A DNA stretch of 64,000 bases from Pectobacterium wasabiae CFBP 3304 (GCF_001742185.1 NZ_CP015750.1:3720001-3784000); one strand, 5' to 3'; counted from the first letter of the stretch, positions 1 through 10,519 are shown. Notes: generated from the sequence alone by a model not told the origin. Program-made: numbers and translations.

Positions 1-135
1 CGTGTGGCACACGCCGGTTGCGACGATACGCACCAACACTTCACCTTTCTGCGGTGGCATCAGGTCGACTTCTTCAACTGACAGGGGTTGGTTTGGACCC
101 CAGGCGATGGCGGCGCGGGTTTTAATCATTTGCAT
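1..135 (-). CDS. frmA: S-(hydroxymethyl)glutathione dehydrogenase / class III alcohol dehydrogenase, N-terminal part
   Basis: Only the first 45 codons are inside the window; the gene runs off the left edge. The visible N-terminus (MQMIKTRAAIAWGP, then a GEVLVRI stretch and GVCHT) is that of zinc-dependent class III alcohol dehydrogenases, which oxidise the glutathione adduct of formaldehyde with NAD. The Cys in GVCHT is the expected first ligand of the catalytic zinc. An AGGAG lies 8 nt before the ATG at 135; a second in-frame ATG at 129 would match the E. coli start better, so the start is uncertain by two codons. A LysR regulator gene lies just upstream in the same orientation and may control it, which is inference. 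Confidence 0.85.
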   Translation of the reverse strand, partial: MQMIKTRAAIAWGPNQPLSVEEVDLMPPQKGEVLVRIVATGVCHT

Positions 136-247
136 GGTGGTGGCTCCTACTAGCATACGGTTATGGGTTGTAAGTTGAATGATAGGACGCGGTGATTCAT
201 CACGGTGTCGTCCCTCTTGAAAATGGTCGCTCAGGGAAAATAAGGCG

Positions 248-1120
248 TTATTCCTGCTGAGCCGATTGTTCAATAATGAGCTTTTTCAATGCTTCAACAT
301 TGGGGCCGAAAGCATCGCGCCGCCATATCAGCCAGGTGGAAACGGCCGCGATGTCGGGTGGTAATTCATGCACCTGAACGCGTGTACCAGCGGGCAGCGA
401 TTCGAGGACGGCATAGGGGAGCATAGCGAGTCCGGCTCCGCTGGTGACACAGGCAAGCATGGCGTGGTATGAGTGAATTTCCATGATAGTACCGGGCACG
501 ATGCCATCTTGTTTGAACCAGTTTTCGAGGCGCTTTCTATAAGCGCTGCCAGGGCGAAAGGCAAACAGCGTATCCTGGCTGGCACCCCGCGCATGGGTAA
601 TCAGCGAGTGCGCAGTGTCGGATATCAGCACTAATCGTTCCGCAAAACATGAACACCCATTTAGCTCATCATAGACAACAGGGCCATCGACTAGCGCTGC
701 TGCCAGCGTTCCCGCCCGCACGCGCTCGATAATTTCCCCTGATGTTCCAGTATTCAGGGACAAAGAGACATTGGGGTAGCGTTGATGATAAGCCGCTAAT
801 AGCGTAGGCAAACGTGTCGCCGCTGTGCTTTCTGTCGAGCCTAGCGCGAAATTACCCGCGGGCTCGCCAGTGCGCGTCATGCTGATGGCTTCCTCGCTGA
901 GCGCCAGAATGCGTTGTGCATAACATAAGAAATTGTGCCCAATCGGGGACAAACGTAGACGCTGTTTCTCACGGATAAACAGATCGGTGCCCAACTCCAG
1001 CTCTAACTGGCGTAGCCGTGTGGTCAGATTTGAGGGCACCCGATGGAGCTGCTCTGCGGCACGCGCAACGGAGCCCGTTTCGGCGACGAGACAGAACATG
1101 CGGAGCTGGGTCAAATCCAT
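248..1120 (-). CDS. LysR-family transcriptional regulator, PtrR (YneJ)-like
   Basis: 290 aa, the usual LysR length. The N-terminal winged helix-turn-helix covers roughly residues 1-60 (MDLTQLRMFCLVAETGSV, then RVPSNLTTRLRQLE), followed by a linker helix and the two-lobed effector-binding domain. The start MDLTQL, the VPSNLTTR recognition helix and the LACVTSGAGLAMLP stretch near the C-terminus closely resemble E. coli PtrR/YneJ, so I place it in that subfamily; the symbol is withheld because orthology is not certain. It is transcribed toward frmA, with 112 nt between its stop and the frmA start, so it may regulate frmA or a divergent target. No operator was recognised. Confidence 0.85.
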   Translation of the reverse strand: MDLTQLRMFCLVAETGSVARAAEQLHRVPSNLTTRLRQLELELGTDLFIREKQRLRLSPIGHNFLCYAQRILALSEEAISMTRTGEPAGNFALGSTESTAATRLPTLLAAYHQRYPNVSLSLNTGTSGEIIERVRAGTLAAALVDGPVVYDELNGCSCFAERLVLISDTAHSLITHARGASQDTLFAFRPGSAYRKRLENWFKQDGIVPGTIMEIHSYHAMLACVTSGAGLAMLPYAVLESLPAGTRVQVHELPPDIAAVSTWLIWRRDAFGPNVEALKKLIIEQSAQQE

Positions 1121-1822
1121 GGTTTTCTCTTTTTGTAATGAACTGCTATCTGATTATTCACTTTTTGTGAAGTGTAGCGGTAAGCCATGCATTTCGCAAC
1201 TGGCTTACACCATGCTGATGCTAAGGCAGCGGAAACCCAGCGAAAGGAAATGTGTTCTGGAGGATGAAAATGACGGCCGTAATTATCATCAGGATTAATA
1301 TCTGGGCGTAGAAAGAGAAGAAAGCGATAAAATGATCGCGGCCTAAATTAATAGCACTGCAATCAACGCTTGCAGCCAATAGGGACATATTTTCGAGGAA
1401 AGAGGGTAGAATGAAAAAATAAGAATAATCACAGAAAAATAAATTTGGATTTACCGCCGATGGAATAGCGGAGGAGAGAAAATAAATAGATAATTAAAAT
1501 AAATAGTTAAATGCATAAGTAAATGCTTGTAACCAAGCAATAGCCAAAAACTATCATCATTCTTTTTTTTGATCGCATTTGTTGATGGGAAAGCGTAAAG
1601 TGCCCGCCCAAAGTGCCGATAATGATAATGTATGGTAGGAATATCTTATCGTTATTGTAACTAAATGTATCTTTTTGTCATTAAAAGAAAATAACTCTAC
1701 CTAATGAGAGCCTCTGCTCTTCATTAAATGACGTAACACCCGGCGTATTTCCAATTAAAAATGTGCAGCCATGTTGCAGAAAGCGCAGAGGAAAATCGCC
1801 AGATAATTTATAGGAGTTTTCT
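1121..1822. other. 700-bp AT-rich intergenic region
   Basis: Lies between the divergent LysR gene and the chemoreceptor gene. It holds the LysR promoter at the left, a clear sigma-28 promoter at 1596-1622 and the receptor leader at the right. The middle, about 1300-1560, is markedly A+T rich with many stops in all frames; I see no convincing gene or RNA there. Confidence 0.6.
1596..1622 (+). promoter_or_regulatory. sigma-28 (FliA) flagellar/chemotaxis promoter
   Basis: TAAAGTGC at 1596-1603, an 11-nt spacer, then GCCGATAA at 1615-1622. The enterobacterial FliA consensus is TAAAGTTT-N11-GCCGATAA, so 14 of 16 bases and the spacing match. It faces the chemoreceptor gene starting at 1823 and leaves a leader of about 190 nt. 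It implies late-class flagellar regulon control. Confidence 0.85.
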
Positions 1823-3505
1823 GTGAACTTTTTAAAAAATATCACCATCAGGGCAATGCTTTTAACAATATTGGGGCTGTTTCTGATTGTATGGGGTGGA
1901 GCGGCTTTCTTTACTTCCACGTCATTAAACAGCATGACCAAACTATTGGAATCCGGTGAAACTCAACGTAAGAACGTCGAGATACTGGTAAAAGGCAATG
2001 ACCAATATTTTCGTACGGTTACTCGCTTGTTACGCTCGATGGATTTCCAGCAAACGGGTGAAACGGCAGATGCAGAAAAAGTATTTACGGCAGCGACAAC
2101 CGCGTTAAAAAACACCTCAGATCAACTGAGTGCGTTTAAAACGGTGGGGCATGACGGTGTTGATAAAGCAACGGCGGACAACATGATCGCCGCGTGGACT
2201 CAACTGCTGGATAACGGGTTGACGCCGATGCTGAACGCCGCGCGTGATAATCGTCAGGAGGAGTTTCGTCAGCTTTTCCGTACCGCGTATCCGCCGCTGA
2301 GTGTAGCGTTTGGCTCTAATATGGAGAAATATCAGACCGCGATTATGTCATCGTCAGAGACGTCAATGAGCAAGGTCTACGGTCTGGTTAACTGGAGTAA
2401 CTATATTCTGCTGGGTGCAGTGGTTCTTGGGTTGTTGATTCTGCTGGTGACGGATCGCTATCTGGTTCACTATCTGGTCAAGCCGTTGAATATGATCAAA
2501 GGATATTTTCAGGTGTTGGCAGCCGGGCAGCTTGGTCATCCACTTGACGAATTTGGCCGTAACTGTGCTGGGCAACTGATTCCTTACCTGAAAGAGATGC
2601 AGGGGAGTCTGGTTAATACCGTTTCCATCATCCGTGACAGTTCTGCATCGATTCATCAGGGATCGAGTGAAATCAAAAGCGGTAATAACGATCTGTCTGC
2701 GCGCACTGAGCAGCAGGCCGCGGCGCTGGAGCAGACGGCTGCCAGTATGGAAGAGCTGAGTGCGACGGTGAAACAGAATGCCGATAACGTTCATCAGGCC
2801 ACTAAGCTGGCGCAGGATGCTTCTGTTGCGGCGAAGAAGGGCGGCGACGTTACGGCCGATGTGATGGCAACGATGGCGAGTATTACGACGAGCTCGAAGA
2901 AAATTGCCGATATCACGAGTGTGATCAACGGCATTGCCTTCCAGACCAATATCCTGGCGCTGAATGCGGCGGTAGAAGCCGCTAGAGCCGGTGAGCAAGG
3001 TCGCGGTTTTGCGGTGGTAGCGGGTGAAGTCCGCAATCTGGCGCAGCGTAGTGCTCAGGCGGCGAAAGAAATCGAAAGTCTGATTACGGAATCGGTTCAA
3101 CGTATCAACGTAGGGTCAAATCAGGTTACACAAACTGGCGAAGCGATGGATTCCATCATTTCCGCGATTACTCGCGTGAATGACCTGATGGGCGAAATTG
3201 CATCGGCATCGGACGAACAGAGTCGCGGTATTACCCAGATCGGTCAGGCGGTTACTGAGATGGATGGCGTCACGCAGCAGAACGCCTCATTGGTACAGGA
3301 GTCTGCGGCGGCGGCGGCATCGCTGGAAGATCAGGCTCGTCAGTTAACTGAGGCGGTATCGGTGTTCCAACTGTCAGGCTCAGAGGCGCATCGTCGTCCA
3401 CAGCAACGCCTGGCGGAGAAAACGCCAACTGCGCAGAAGCCGATGTTACTCGCTGCTGCTGGCGGTAAGAAAGGCAATGCCAACGACAACTGGGAAACCT
3501 TCTGA
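1823..3505 (+). CDS. Methyl-accepting chemotaxis protein (Tsr/Tar type)
   Basis: 560 aa transmembrane chemoreceptor. TM1 spans about residues 11-32, the periplasmic four-helix ligand domain about 33-188, and TM2 about 190-212. A HAMP segment follows, then the long signalling coiled coil. Its tip carries the near-invariant [20 protein letters not shown] stretch, which contacts CheA and CheW. The last five residues are NWETF, the pentapeptide that tethers CheR and CheB in high-abundance receptors. The start is GTG with TAGGAG 6 nt upstream. A sigma-28 promoter precedes it and a hairpin terminator follows, so it is monocistronic. The ligand cannot be read from the sequence. Confidence 0.95.
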   Translation: MNFLKNITIRAMLLTILGLFLIVWGGAAFFTSTSLNSMTKLLESGETQRKNVEILVKGNDQYFRTVTRLLRSMDFQQTGETADAEKVFTAATTALKNTSDQLSAFKTVGHDGVDKATADNMIAAWTQLLDNGLTPMLNAARDNRQEEFRQLFRTAYPPLSVAFGSNMEKYQTAIMSSSETSMSKVYGLVNWSNYILLGAVVLGLLILLVTDRYLVHYLVKPLNMIKGYFQVLAAGQLGHPLDEFGRNCAGQLIPYLKEMQGSLVNTVSIIRDSSASIHQGSSEIKSGNNDLSARTEQQAAALEQTAASMEELSATVKQNADNVHQATKLAQDASVAAKKGGDVTADVMATMASITTSSKKIADITSVINGIAFQTNILALNAAVEAARAGEQGRGFAVVAGEVRNLAQRSAQAAKEIESLITESVQRINVGSNQVTQTGEAMDSIISAITRVNDLMGEIASASDEQSRGITQIGQAVTEMDGVTQQNASLVQESAAAAASLEDQARQLTEAVSVFQLSGSEAHRRPQQRLAEKTPTAQKPMLLAAAGGKKGNANDNWETF

Positions 3506-3554
3506 TAAGCCGTGTCGGGGCGTTGATGCTATAGAAATCAGGTGATTTATCGTT

Positions 3555-3588
3555 AAAAGCACTGGGATTATTTTCTCAGTGCTTTTTT
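3555..3588 (+). terminator. Rho-independent terminator of the chemoreceptor gene
   Basis: The arms AAAAGCACTG and CAGTGCTTTT flank a short A/T-rich loop, and further T residues follow. It lies 50 nt after the receptor stop. Confidence 0.8.
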
Positions 3589-3807
3589 ATTTATCGCTGC
3601 TGCGTTGTTTTTCTGTGTGTATTCTTTGACCTTCGTTACTGCGTACAGACACACCCACCGTGCTTGATAACTTGAATCTATTTCAACAATCATGACATAC
3701 AATCGCTGGATAATCGTTACTCTCTCAACTAGAGTGTTGACGGCGCTAGGGTCTGACCAAGACCGTGATAGCGCGATAGGCATAGTTACACCTGCAGGAG
3801 AATAATA

Positions 3808-4470
3808 ATGTCATCATTAAGTAAAGAAGCCGTTATGGTCCACGAAGCATTGCTGGCACGCGGTCTGGAAACGCCACTGCGCGGGGCATTGTTGGATCGG
3901 GATACGCGTAAGCAACGTATTGCCGAGCACATGACGGAAATTATGAATTTGTTGAGTCTCGATCTGAGCGATGACAGTCTGGCTGAAACGCCGACGCGTA
4001 TCGCCAAAATGTACGTTGATGAAATATTCTCCGGTTTGGACTACGCCAACTTTCCCAAAATCACCATCATTGAAAACAAAATGAAGGTCGATGAAATGGT
4101 CACCGTGCGGGATATCACGCTGACCAGCACCTGCGAACACCATTTCGTGACGATCGATGGGAAAGCCACGGTCGCATATATTCCGAAAGATGGCGTCATT
4201 GGTTTGTCGAAGCTTAATCGCATCGTCCAGTTTTTCTCCCAGCGTCCCCAGGTGCAGGAGCGCTTAACTCAGCAAATTTTGGTCGCGCTGCAAACGCTGC
4301 TGGGCACCAATAATGTTGCCGTCTCGATTGATGCCGTGCACTACTGCGTGAAGGCGCGTGGTATTCGCGATGCGACCAGCGCCACGACCACGACATCGCT
4401 CGGTGGGTTATTCAAATCCAGTCAGAACACGCGTCAGGAATTCTTGCGCGCGGTACGCCACCATAATTAA
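3808..4470 (+). CDS. folE: GTP cyclohydrolase I
   Basis: 220 aa; catalyses the first step of tetrahydrofolate (and queuosine precursor) synthesis, converting GTP to 7,8-dihydroneopterin triphosphate in the cytoplasm. The zinc-binding motif CEHHF is at residues 109-113 and the third ligand lies in HYCVKARG about 70 residues later. The substrate-binding run [12 protein letters not shown] and the C-terminal [10 protein letters not shown] are intact. It aligns throughout with E. coli FolE (222 aa). AGGAG precedes the ATG. yeiB follows on the same strand, as in E. coli, 138 nt downstream. Confidence 0.97.
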   Translation: MSSLSKEAVMVHEALLARGLETPLRGALLDRDTRKQRIAEHMTEIMNLLSLDLSDDSLAETPTRIAKMYVDEIFSGLDYANFPKITIIENKMKVDEMVTVRDITLTSTCEHHFVTIDGKATVAYIPKDGVIGLSKLNRIVQFFSQRPQVQERLTQQILVALQTLLGTNNVAVSIDAVHYCVKARGIRDATSATTTTSLGGLFKSSQNTRQEFLRAVRHHN

Positions 4471-4608
4471 GCCACCTCTCATTGGCGATGATGAAGCAAA
4501 TACATGCTGTCATCGCCAAATGGGTCGTTGCCAAATCAGCAAGTCTCTTCGCTTTTTCTCCATTTGTGCATACAATCGCTACTTCGATGATTTTAAAATG
4601 TAATTTGT

Positions 4609-5784
4609 ATGCCTTCTCATTCTCTATCGTCATCACATTCTGCTTCTTCACGGATCGTTACGCTAGATTTTGCACGCGGCGTCGCTATTTTAGGCATTTT
4701 ACTGCTCAATATTACGGCGTTTGGCTTGCCCCATGCCGCCTATTTAAACCCCGCCTGGCACGGTGAACCTGCGTTATCTGATGTTTTCATCTGGGCCGCA
4801 CTGGATCTGCTGGCGCAGGCGAAATTTCTGACGCTGTTTTCCCTTCTTTTTGGTGCCGGGTTGCAACTGCTGCTATCTCGGGGATGTCGTTGGATACACG
4901 CACGGCTATTTTGGTTGCTAGTCATCGGTTTTATTCATGCCATTTTTCTGTGGGATGGCGATATTCTGTTTGATTATGCCCTGATCGGACTGGTGTGTTA
5001 CCACATCATTCGTCATGCGACGAGCAGTCGACAACTCATTATCATGGGCTCGCTTCTCTATCTGGTGGCGATCGTCGTCCTGTTTGTGTTGAACCATATT
5101 TTGACTCTGCAACCGGGGCGGTTCTGGTTGCCGAGCGTGGCGGATATCACCTATGAAACTTACTGGCGGACATTAGGTGGGCCCGAAGCATGGAAAAATC
5201 GTTTTGATCTCTTAACGGAAAGTCTTTTGTCGTTGGGAGTGCAATATGCCTGGGTATTAGCAGGAACGATGCTGTTGGGGGCCGGGTTGATGCGCAGCGG
5301 CTGGCTGAAAGGTGAGTCCAGTACCGCACACTATCGCAACGTTGCCCTGTGGCTGATTCCGCTTGGTGTGGCAATTAACAGCATTGGCGTGGTTAGCCAG
5401 TGGCTGGTGGGGTGGGAGTATCGCTGGAGCGGGCTGTTATTGCAGATTCCGCGCGAACTCAGTTCGCCATTGCAGGCGATAGGGTATCTCGCACTGTGCT
5501 ATGGTTTTTGGTCCACACTGTGCCAATGGCGAATCACGTATTGGATTACGGATATCGGGCGTATGGCGTTAACTAACTACTTGCTGCAAACGCTGATTTG
5601 CGTGGCGTTGTTTAACCAGTTTGGCCTGTTTATGGCCTTCAACCGCCTGCAACTGCTGGCATTGGTCCCCGCCATTTGGGTCATCAATCTGGTGTTTTCC
5701 CACTACTGGCTGCGCTATTTCCGTCAAGGGCCGCTTGAATGGTTATGGCGCAAACTCACCAATGCGGCAGGGAAAACGGCGTAA
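4609..5784 (+). CDS. yeiB: YeiB family inner membrane protein (DUF418)
   Basis: 391 aa, strongly hydrophobic with about ten predicted membrane helices. The N-terminal TLDFARGVAILGILLLNI and the C-terminal GRMALTNYLLQTLI plus RQGPLEWLWR are hallmarks of the YeiB/DUF418 family. The family's biochemical role is not established; a transport or acyl-transfer-like function has been suggested from fold resemblance only. E. coli has the same folE-yeiB order. The N-terminus is about 12 residues longer and Ser-rich compared with E. coli; the ribosome binding site at ATG 4609 is weak, so a later start is possible. Confidence 0.9.
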   Translation: MPSHSLSSSHSASSRIVTLDFARGVAILGILLLNITAFGLPHAAYLNPAWHGEPALSDVFIWAALDLLAQAKFLTLFSLLFGAGLQLLLSRGCRWIHARLFWLLVIGFIHAIFLWDGDILFDYALIGLVCYHIIRHATSSRQLIIMGSLLYLVAIVVLFVLNHILTLQPGRFWLPSVADITYETYWRTLGGPEAWKNRFDLLTESLLSLGVQYAWVLAGTMLLGAGLMRSGWLKGESSTAHYRNVALWLIPLGVAINSIGVVSQWLVGWEYRWSGLLLQIPRELSSPLQAIGYLALCYGFWSTLCQWRITYWITDIGRMALTNYLLQTLICVALFNQFGLFMAFNRLQLLALVPAIWVINLVFSHYWLRYFRQGPLEWLWRKLTNAAGKTA

Positions 5785-5793
5785 GAAGGCAGG

Positions 5794-6666
<873 letters not shown>

Positions 6667-6710
6667 TTATTGATTGAATTTTCAGCATTCAGGCTGAGAT
6701 GAGGTGAAAA

Positions 6711-6743
6711 TAAACGCCAGCCTTTCGGATAGAAAAGCTGGCG
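6711..6743 (-). terminator. Terminator of rimO
   Basis: The stem CGCCAGC/GCTGGCG extends by a few A/T pairs. On the minus strand it is followed by TTTATTTT. It starts 12 nt past the rimO stop. Confidence 0.8.
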
Positions 6744-6754
6744 GGGTGAGAACA

Positions 6755-8068
6755 TTAAACGCGGCTGCCCCAGAGATCGTACTCGTCTGCGTGCTCGATT
6801 TTCACTTTGATGATGTCACCGACTTTCACGCCCGTTTCGCCGTTCAGGTAAACCGCGCCGTCAATTTCGGGGGCGTCAGCCATGCTACGGCCAATCGCGC
6901 CTTCTTCGTCGATTTCATCGATCAGCACCAGCACTTCACGGCCAATTTTATCCTGCAAACGCTGGGTGGAGATCGCCTGCTGAAGTTGCATGAAGCGGTG
7001 GAAGCGTTCTTCTTTAACCTCTTCCGGCACCTGATCGGGCAATGCGTTTGCCGATGCGCCTTCGACTGGACTGAATTTGAAACAGCCCACGCGGTCGAGT
7101 TTGGCTTCCTGTAGGAAATCGAGCAGCATCTGAAAGTCTTCTTCCGTCTCGCCGGGGAAGCCGACAATGAAGGTTGAACGCAGCGTTAAGTCCGGGCAGA
7201 TTTCGCGCCAGCGCTTAATGCGCTCCAGCGTTCTTTCTACTGCGCCGGGGCGCTTCATCAGTTTGAGGATCTTCGGGCTGGCGTGCTGGAGCGGGATATC
7301 CAGATACGGCAGGATTTTGCCTTCCGCCATTAATGGGATCACATCGTCTACGTGCGGGTAAGGGTAGACATAGTGCAGACGCACCCACACGCCCAGCGAC
7401 GCCAGTTGTTCACACAGGCTGGCCATGCTGGTTTTGACCGGTTGCCCGTTCCAAAAGCCGGTTCGCTGCTTCACATCTGCGCCGTATGCTGAGGTATCCT
7501 GAGAGATCACCAGCAGTTCTTTTACACCAGCATCCACCAGACGCTTCGCTTCATCCAGCACCGAACCGATTGGGCGGCTATCGAGATCGCCACGCATGGA
7601 AGGAATGATGCAGAACGTGCAGCGGTGGTTACAACCTTCTGAAATTTTCAGATACGCGTAATGGCGCGGCGTGAGTTTTACGCCCTGTTCGGGGACCAGG
7701 CTGGTAAACGGGTTGTGTGTCGGTTTGGGGACGTATTGATGTACGTGCGACAGCACTTGCTCGTAGCTGTGTGGGCCAGTAATTTCCAGAACTTTGGGGT
7801 GCACTTCGCGTATTTGATTTTCTTTGGCACCCAGACAGCCCGTTACGATAACTTTACCGTTCTCATTCAGCGCTTCGCCGATGGCTTCCAGCGACTCTTG
7901 TACGGCGCTGTCAATAAAACCACAGGTATTGACGATCACCAGCTCAGCGTCATCATAACGTGGCACGACCTGATAACCTTCAGTACGCAGTTCGGTCAGG
8001 ATCCTCTCGGAGTCGACGAGGTTTTTCGGGCAGCCGAGGGAAACAAAGCCGATACGGGGTTGTTGCAT
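6755..8068 (-). CDS. rimO: Ribosomal protein uS12 methylthiotransferase
   Basis: 437 aa radical-SAM enzyme that methylthiolates an Asp of ribosomal protein S12. The N-terminal MTTase domain carries Cys13, Cys49 and Cys78, which bind the auxiliary 4Fe-4S cluster. The radical-SAM motif CNHRCTFC places Cys146, Cys150 and Cys153. The C-terminal TRAM domain ends in the family's typical EYDLWGSRV. All catalytic residues expected of the E. coli enzyme are present. In E. coli bssR follows in the genome; here a toxin-antitoxin-like pair lies on the other side, divergent from rimO. Confidence 0.97.
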   Translation of the reverse strand: MQQPRIGFVSLGCPKNLVDSERILTELRTEGYQVVPRYDDAELVIVNTCGFIDSAVQESLEAIGEALNENGKVIVTGCLGAKENQIREVHPKVLEITGPHSYEQVLSHVHQYVPKPTHNPFTSLVPEQGVKLTPRHYAYLKISEGCNHRCTFCIIPSMRGDLDSRPIGSVLDEAKRLVDAGVKELLVISQDTSAYGADVKQRTGFWNGQPVKTSMASLCEQLASLGVWVRLHYVYPYPHVDDVIPLMAEGKILPYLDIPLQHASPKILKLMKRPGAVERTLERIKRWREICPDLTLRSTFIVGFPGETEEDFQMLLDFLQEAKLDRVGCFKFSPVEGASANALPDQVPEEVKEERFHRFMQLQQAISTQRLQDKIGREVLVLIDEIDEEGAIGRSMADAPEIDGAVYLNGETGVKVGDIIKVKIEHADEYDLWGSRV

Positions 8069-8283
8069 ATTATTCGCTCACAAAATAAACAGAAAATAAA
8101 AACCGGAGGATTCTACACCATAGTTGATTATCCTTACAGTCAGTGGTGTAAAACTCAGCATTTTATCGCTATTAGGGTGGCGTTTTCGTGGAAGGCGCTT
8201 CGCAAAGAGGCGCTAAATAACAAATGTGCGTAGAACGTTATGGTATACTTTTCCGTCATTACCCTGATTCAGGAGGCATGATG

Positions 8284-8532
8284 ATGCAGCGAATTAAAGT
8301 TGTGCGAAAGCATCAGCGCAAAAGCAAAATTGATGATAATCGAACCTTGATGCAGGTCGGCGTCCGTGCCTCAAAGCAGGCGATTAAAGAAGCGTTAGAT
8401 TCCGGTGTATCAATCGCTTATATCAAGGATGGACGACTGGTCAGCCAAGCCCCTGATGGCACGCTCTCGGAAATTAAACCTGTAAACGGTCAGCCGCCTC
8501 TCAAGCTCAGGGAACTACTTTGCCGAGCTTGA
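8284..8532 (+). CDS. Small putative antitoxin partner of a zeta-type toxin
   Basis: 82 aa, basic N-terminus (MQRIKVVRKHQRKSKID), then a compact domain with ASKQAIKEALDSGVSIAYIKDGRLV. AGGAGG at 8271-8276 precedes three successive ATGs (8278, 8281, 8284); spacing favours 8284 or 8281. The gene is intact and overlaps the first 13 nt of the following zeta-like gene, the usual coupling of an antitoxin to its toxin. I do not recognise a named antitoxin family; the role is inferred only from size, order and overlap. Epsilon, the classical zeta antitoxin, is unrelated in sequence as far as I can tell. Confidence 0.6.
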   Translation: MQRIKVVRKHQRKSKIDDNRTLMQVGVRASKQAIKEALDSGVSIAYIKDGRLVSQAPDGTLSEIKPVNGQPPLKLRELLCRA

Positions 8533-9181
8533 GATTGGTTGCAGGCCGAATGGGTCGGGTAAAACGACACTGACGAAAGAACTGCGAGAAACGTATGCGG
8601 TTCCTCTGGGGCAATACCTTAACCCCGATGATATTGCAAAACACATTGATCTACCGGCATTACTGAGCGGAAAAATTGATAAGACGCTGTTGCCTGATGA
8701 ATCTGCTGCCAGACTGGCGCAGAAAATTTCCTTAGGTCTGAGAGAGGACTGGATTCGCGATCGACTTTCTTTTACCTATGAATCAGTGATGAGTCACAAA
8801 AGTCATCTTGAGTTTGTAACGTTGGCGAGAAAAAACGGCTATAAACCCTACCTCTACTACGTTTGTACATCAGACCCAGCACTCAACGGGGAGCGAGTTA
8901 CTCAGCGTGTTGCATTAGGTGGACACAGTGTTCCAGAGGAAAAAATTTTTAGTCGTTATCAGCGTAGCTTAGAAGTTCTTTCTGAGATGATTAAGCTCTG
9001 TCATCGTGCTTACTTTTTCGATAATTCAACGACGACGCTGACGTTTCTTGGTGAGGTGACGCCGGATGGCTTCCTTGATGTCGTCGAAGAGTCGTTTGAT
9101 AACGTGCAGCCTATGTGGTTGTACAAGAATGTGATGTCATCGTGGGATGAAAACAAAATCAGGATGATTCAGCCGAGATAA
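8520..9181 (+). pseudogene. Zeta-toxin-like P-loop kinase, frameshifted in the Walker A motif
   Basis: From the TTG at 8520 (AGGGA upstream) the frame reads MPSLRLVAG, then loses register and stops at 8571. One base earlier in phase, from 8546, the frame reads PNGSGKTTLTKEL and stays open to 9181. Restoring one C in the GGCCG at 8544-8548 would give a continuous 220-aa protein with an uninterrupted AGPNGSGKTT P-loop. Downstream features fit the zeta family: NPDDIA as the acidic motif, a run of aromatic residues, then RVTQRVALGGHSVP, SRYQRSL and FFDNST. Zeta toxins phosphorylate UDP-N-acetylglucosamine; small chromosomal relatives may use other substrates. As written the gene cannot make an active kinase. 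A sequencing error in a short C run is the main alternative. Confidence 0.8.
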
Positions 9182-9320
9182 TCTAACTTATTCATTTCCG
9201 CTGTTTTAGCGCCTGGCCCCTCTAAATTTCTTCAATAAATGTAAACCTTGCCCCGTTTTTTTGCACAAACATCGCCTGCGGCCTAAATTTACAGGACTTT
9301 TGTTGGATGGAGACAACGCG

Positions 9321-10487
9321 ATGCCCTCTTGCTTGATGCCTAGTCATTCTGCTTCATACACCGTGTTACGACGATTTTCTACTGCGCCACATTGGTTGCT
9401 GCTTAGCGCAACGTTGCTGTTTTCCAGCCAGCTATGGGCGGCGGAACCAAAGGTGACGGAATTACAGGATAAGCTGGATCACCCGTGGTCATTGGCATTT
9501 TTGCCGGAGGATCAGGGGATTCTGATTACGGAACGTGCCGGGAATTTACGCTTATGGAAAGCGGGCAGCGTGCTGTCTGCACCGATAACGGGTGTACCGA
9601 AGGTTTTCGCGAAATCACAGGGTGGATTACTGGAAGTCGCACTATCACCGGATTTTGCGCAGAATCGACGTATCTACCTGAGCTTTGCTGAAGAGGGGAG
9701 CGATGGCAAAGCGGGAACCGCTGTCGGTTATGGCAAACTTTCTGAGGATAATAAACGGTTAGAGAATTTCACAGTCTTCTTCCGTCAGGAACCGAAACTG
9801 TCGACGGGTAATCATTTCGGCGGCAAACTGGCTTTTGATCAACAAGGGCATCTGTTTATTGCGCTGGGCGAAAATAACGAACGCCCGACTGCACAGGATC
9901 TGGATAAATTACAGGGTAAAATTGTTCGCCTGACAGCGGATGGCAAGGTGCCGTCCGATAACCCGTTTGTGAATACGCCTAACGCACGGCCGGAAATCTG
10001 GTCTTACGGGCACCGTAATCCACAGGGGTTAGCGATTAATCCGTGGTCTGGCGTGCTGTGGGAAAATGAGCATGGCCCGAAAGGCGGCGATGAAATTAAC
10101 ATCCCCAAAGCGGGCGCAAATTACGGCTGGCCGATTGCGACACATGGCATTAACTATTCCGGGTTGAAAATTCCAGAAGCGAAAGGAAAAGAGATCGCAG
10201 GGATGGTAAATCCTGATTTTTATTGGGAAAAGTCACCGGGCATCAGTGGAATGGCGTTCTATAACAGCGATCGTTTCCCGCAGTGGAAAAATTCAGTCTT
10301 TATCGGCGCGCTGGCAGAAAAGAACCTGATTCGCCTGACGCTTGAGGGCGACAAGGTCGCGTCACAAGAGCGTTTGCTGAGCAATCGTGGTGAACGTATC
10401 CGCGACGTAAGGCTGGGGCCTGACGGCTACCTCTATTTGCTGACCGATCATGACAATGGCAAATTACTGAAGGTCGGGCTGGAGTAA
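9321..10487 (+). CDS. yliI: PQQ-dependent aldose sugar dehydrogenase (YliI/Asd family)
   Basis: 388 aa periplasmic beta-propeller dehydrogenase of the soluble glucose dehydrogenase family. A Sec-type signal ends near residue 40 (LLLSATLLFSSQLWA). Family landmarks are LDHPWSLAFLP, GNHFGGKLAFD, SYGHRNPQGLAINP and ENEHGPKGGDEIN; these carry residues expected for PQQ, calcium and the catalytic His. I chose ATG 9321 because GGAG lies 8 nt upstream; a longer frame from 9261 lacks this. It is followed by gstB in convergent orientation, whereas E. coli has the same gene pair. Activity depends on external PQQ unless the host makes it. Confidence 0.92.
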   Translation: MPSCLMPSHSASYTVLRRFSTAPHWLLLSATLLFSSQLWAAEPKVTELQDKLDHPWSLAFLPEDQGILITERAGNLRLWKAGSVLSAPITGVPKVFAKSQGGLLEVALSPDFAQNRRIYLSFAEEGSDGKAGTAVGYGKLSEDNKRLENFTVFFRQEPKLSTGNHFGGKLAFDQQGHLFIALGENNERPTAQDLDKLQGKIVRLTADGKVPSDNPFVNTPNARPEIWSYGHRNPQGLAINPWSGVLWENEHGPKGGDEINIPKAGANYGWPIATHGINYSGLKIPEAKGKEIAGMVNPDFYWEKSPGISGMAFYNSDRFPQWKNSVFIGALAEKNLIRLTLEGDKVASQERLLSNRGERIRDVRLGPDGYLYLLTDHDNGKLLKVGLE

Positions 10488-10515
10488 AAACACAGGCACC
10501 TTGCGGTGCCTGTGT
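10486..10515 (-). terminator. Hairpin terminator between yliI and gstB
   Basis: ACACAGGCACC and GGTGCCTGTGT form an 11-bp perfect stem around TTGC. On the minus strand a TTTTT run follows, so it best terminates gstB; the plus-strand side has a poor T run. Confidence 0.8.
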
Positions 10516-10519
10516 TCAC

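Noticed and set aside
933..1298. 121-codon plus-strand frame over the start of the LysR gene
   Set aside because: Mostly antisense to the conserved HTH of the LysR regulator; the extension into the gap has no coding signs.
2363..3100. 245-codon minus-strand frame inside the chemoreceptor gene
   Set aside because: Arg/Gln/His-rich product antisense to a well-conserved signalling domain; typical shadow frame.
8520..8580. Programmed -1 ribosomal frameshift as an explanation for the zeta-like gene
   Set aside because: The junction GCAGGCC is not a slippery X XXY YYZ heptamer and no obvious downstream pseudoknot was seen; a one-base deletion or base-call error is simpler.
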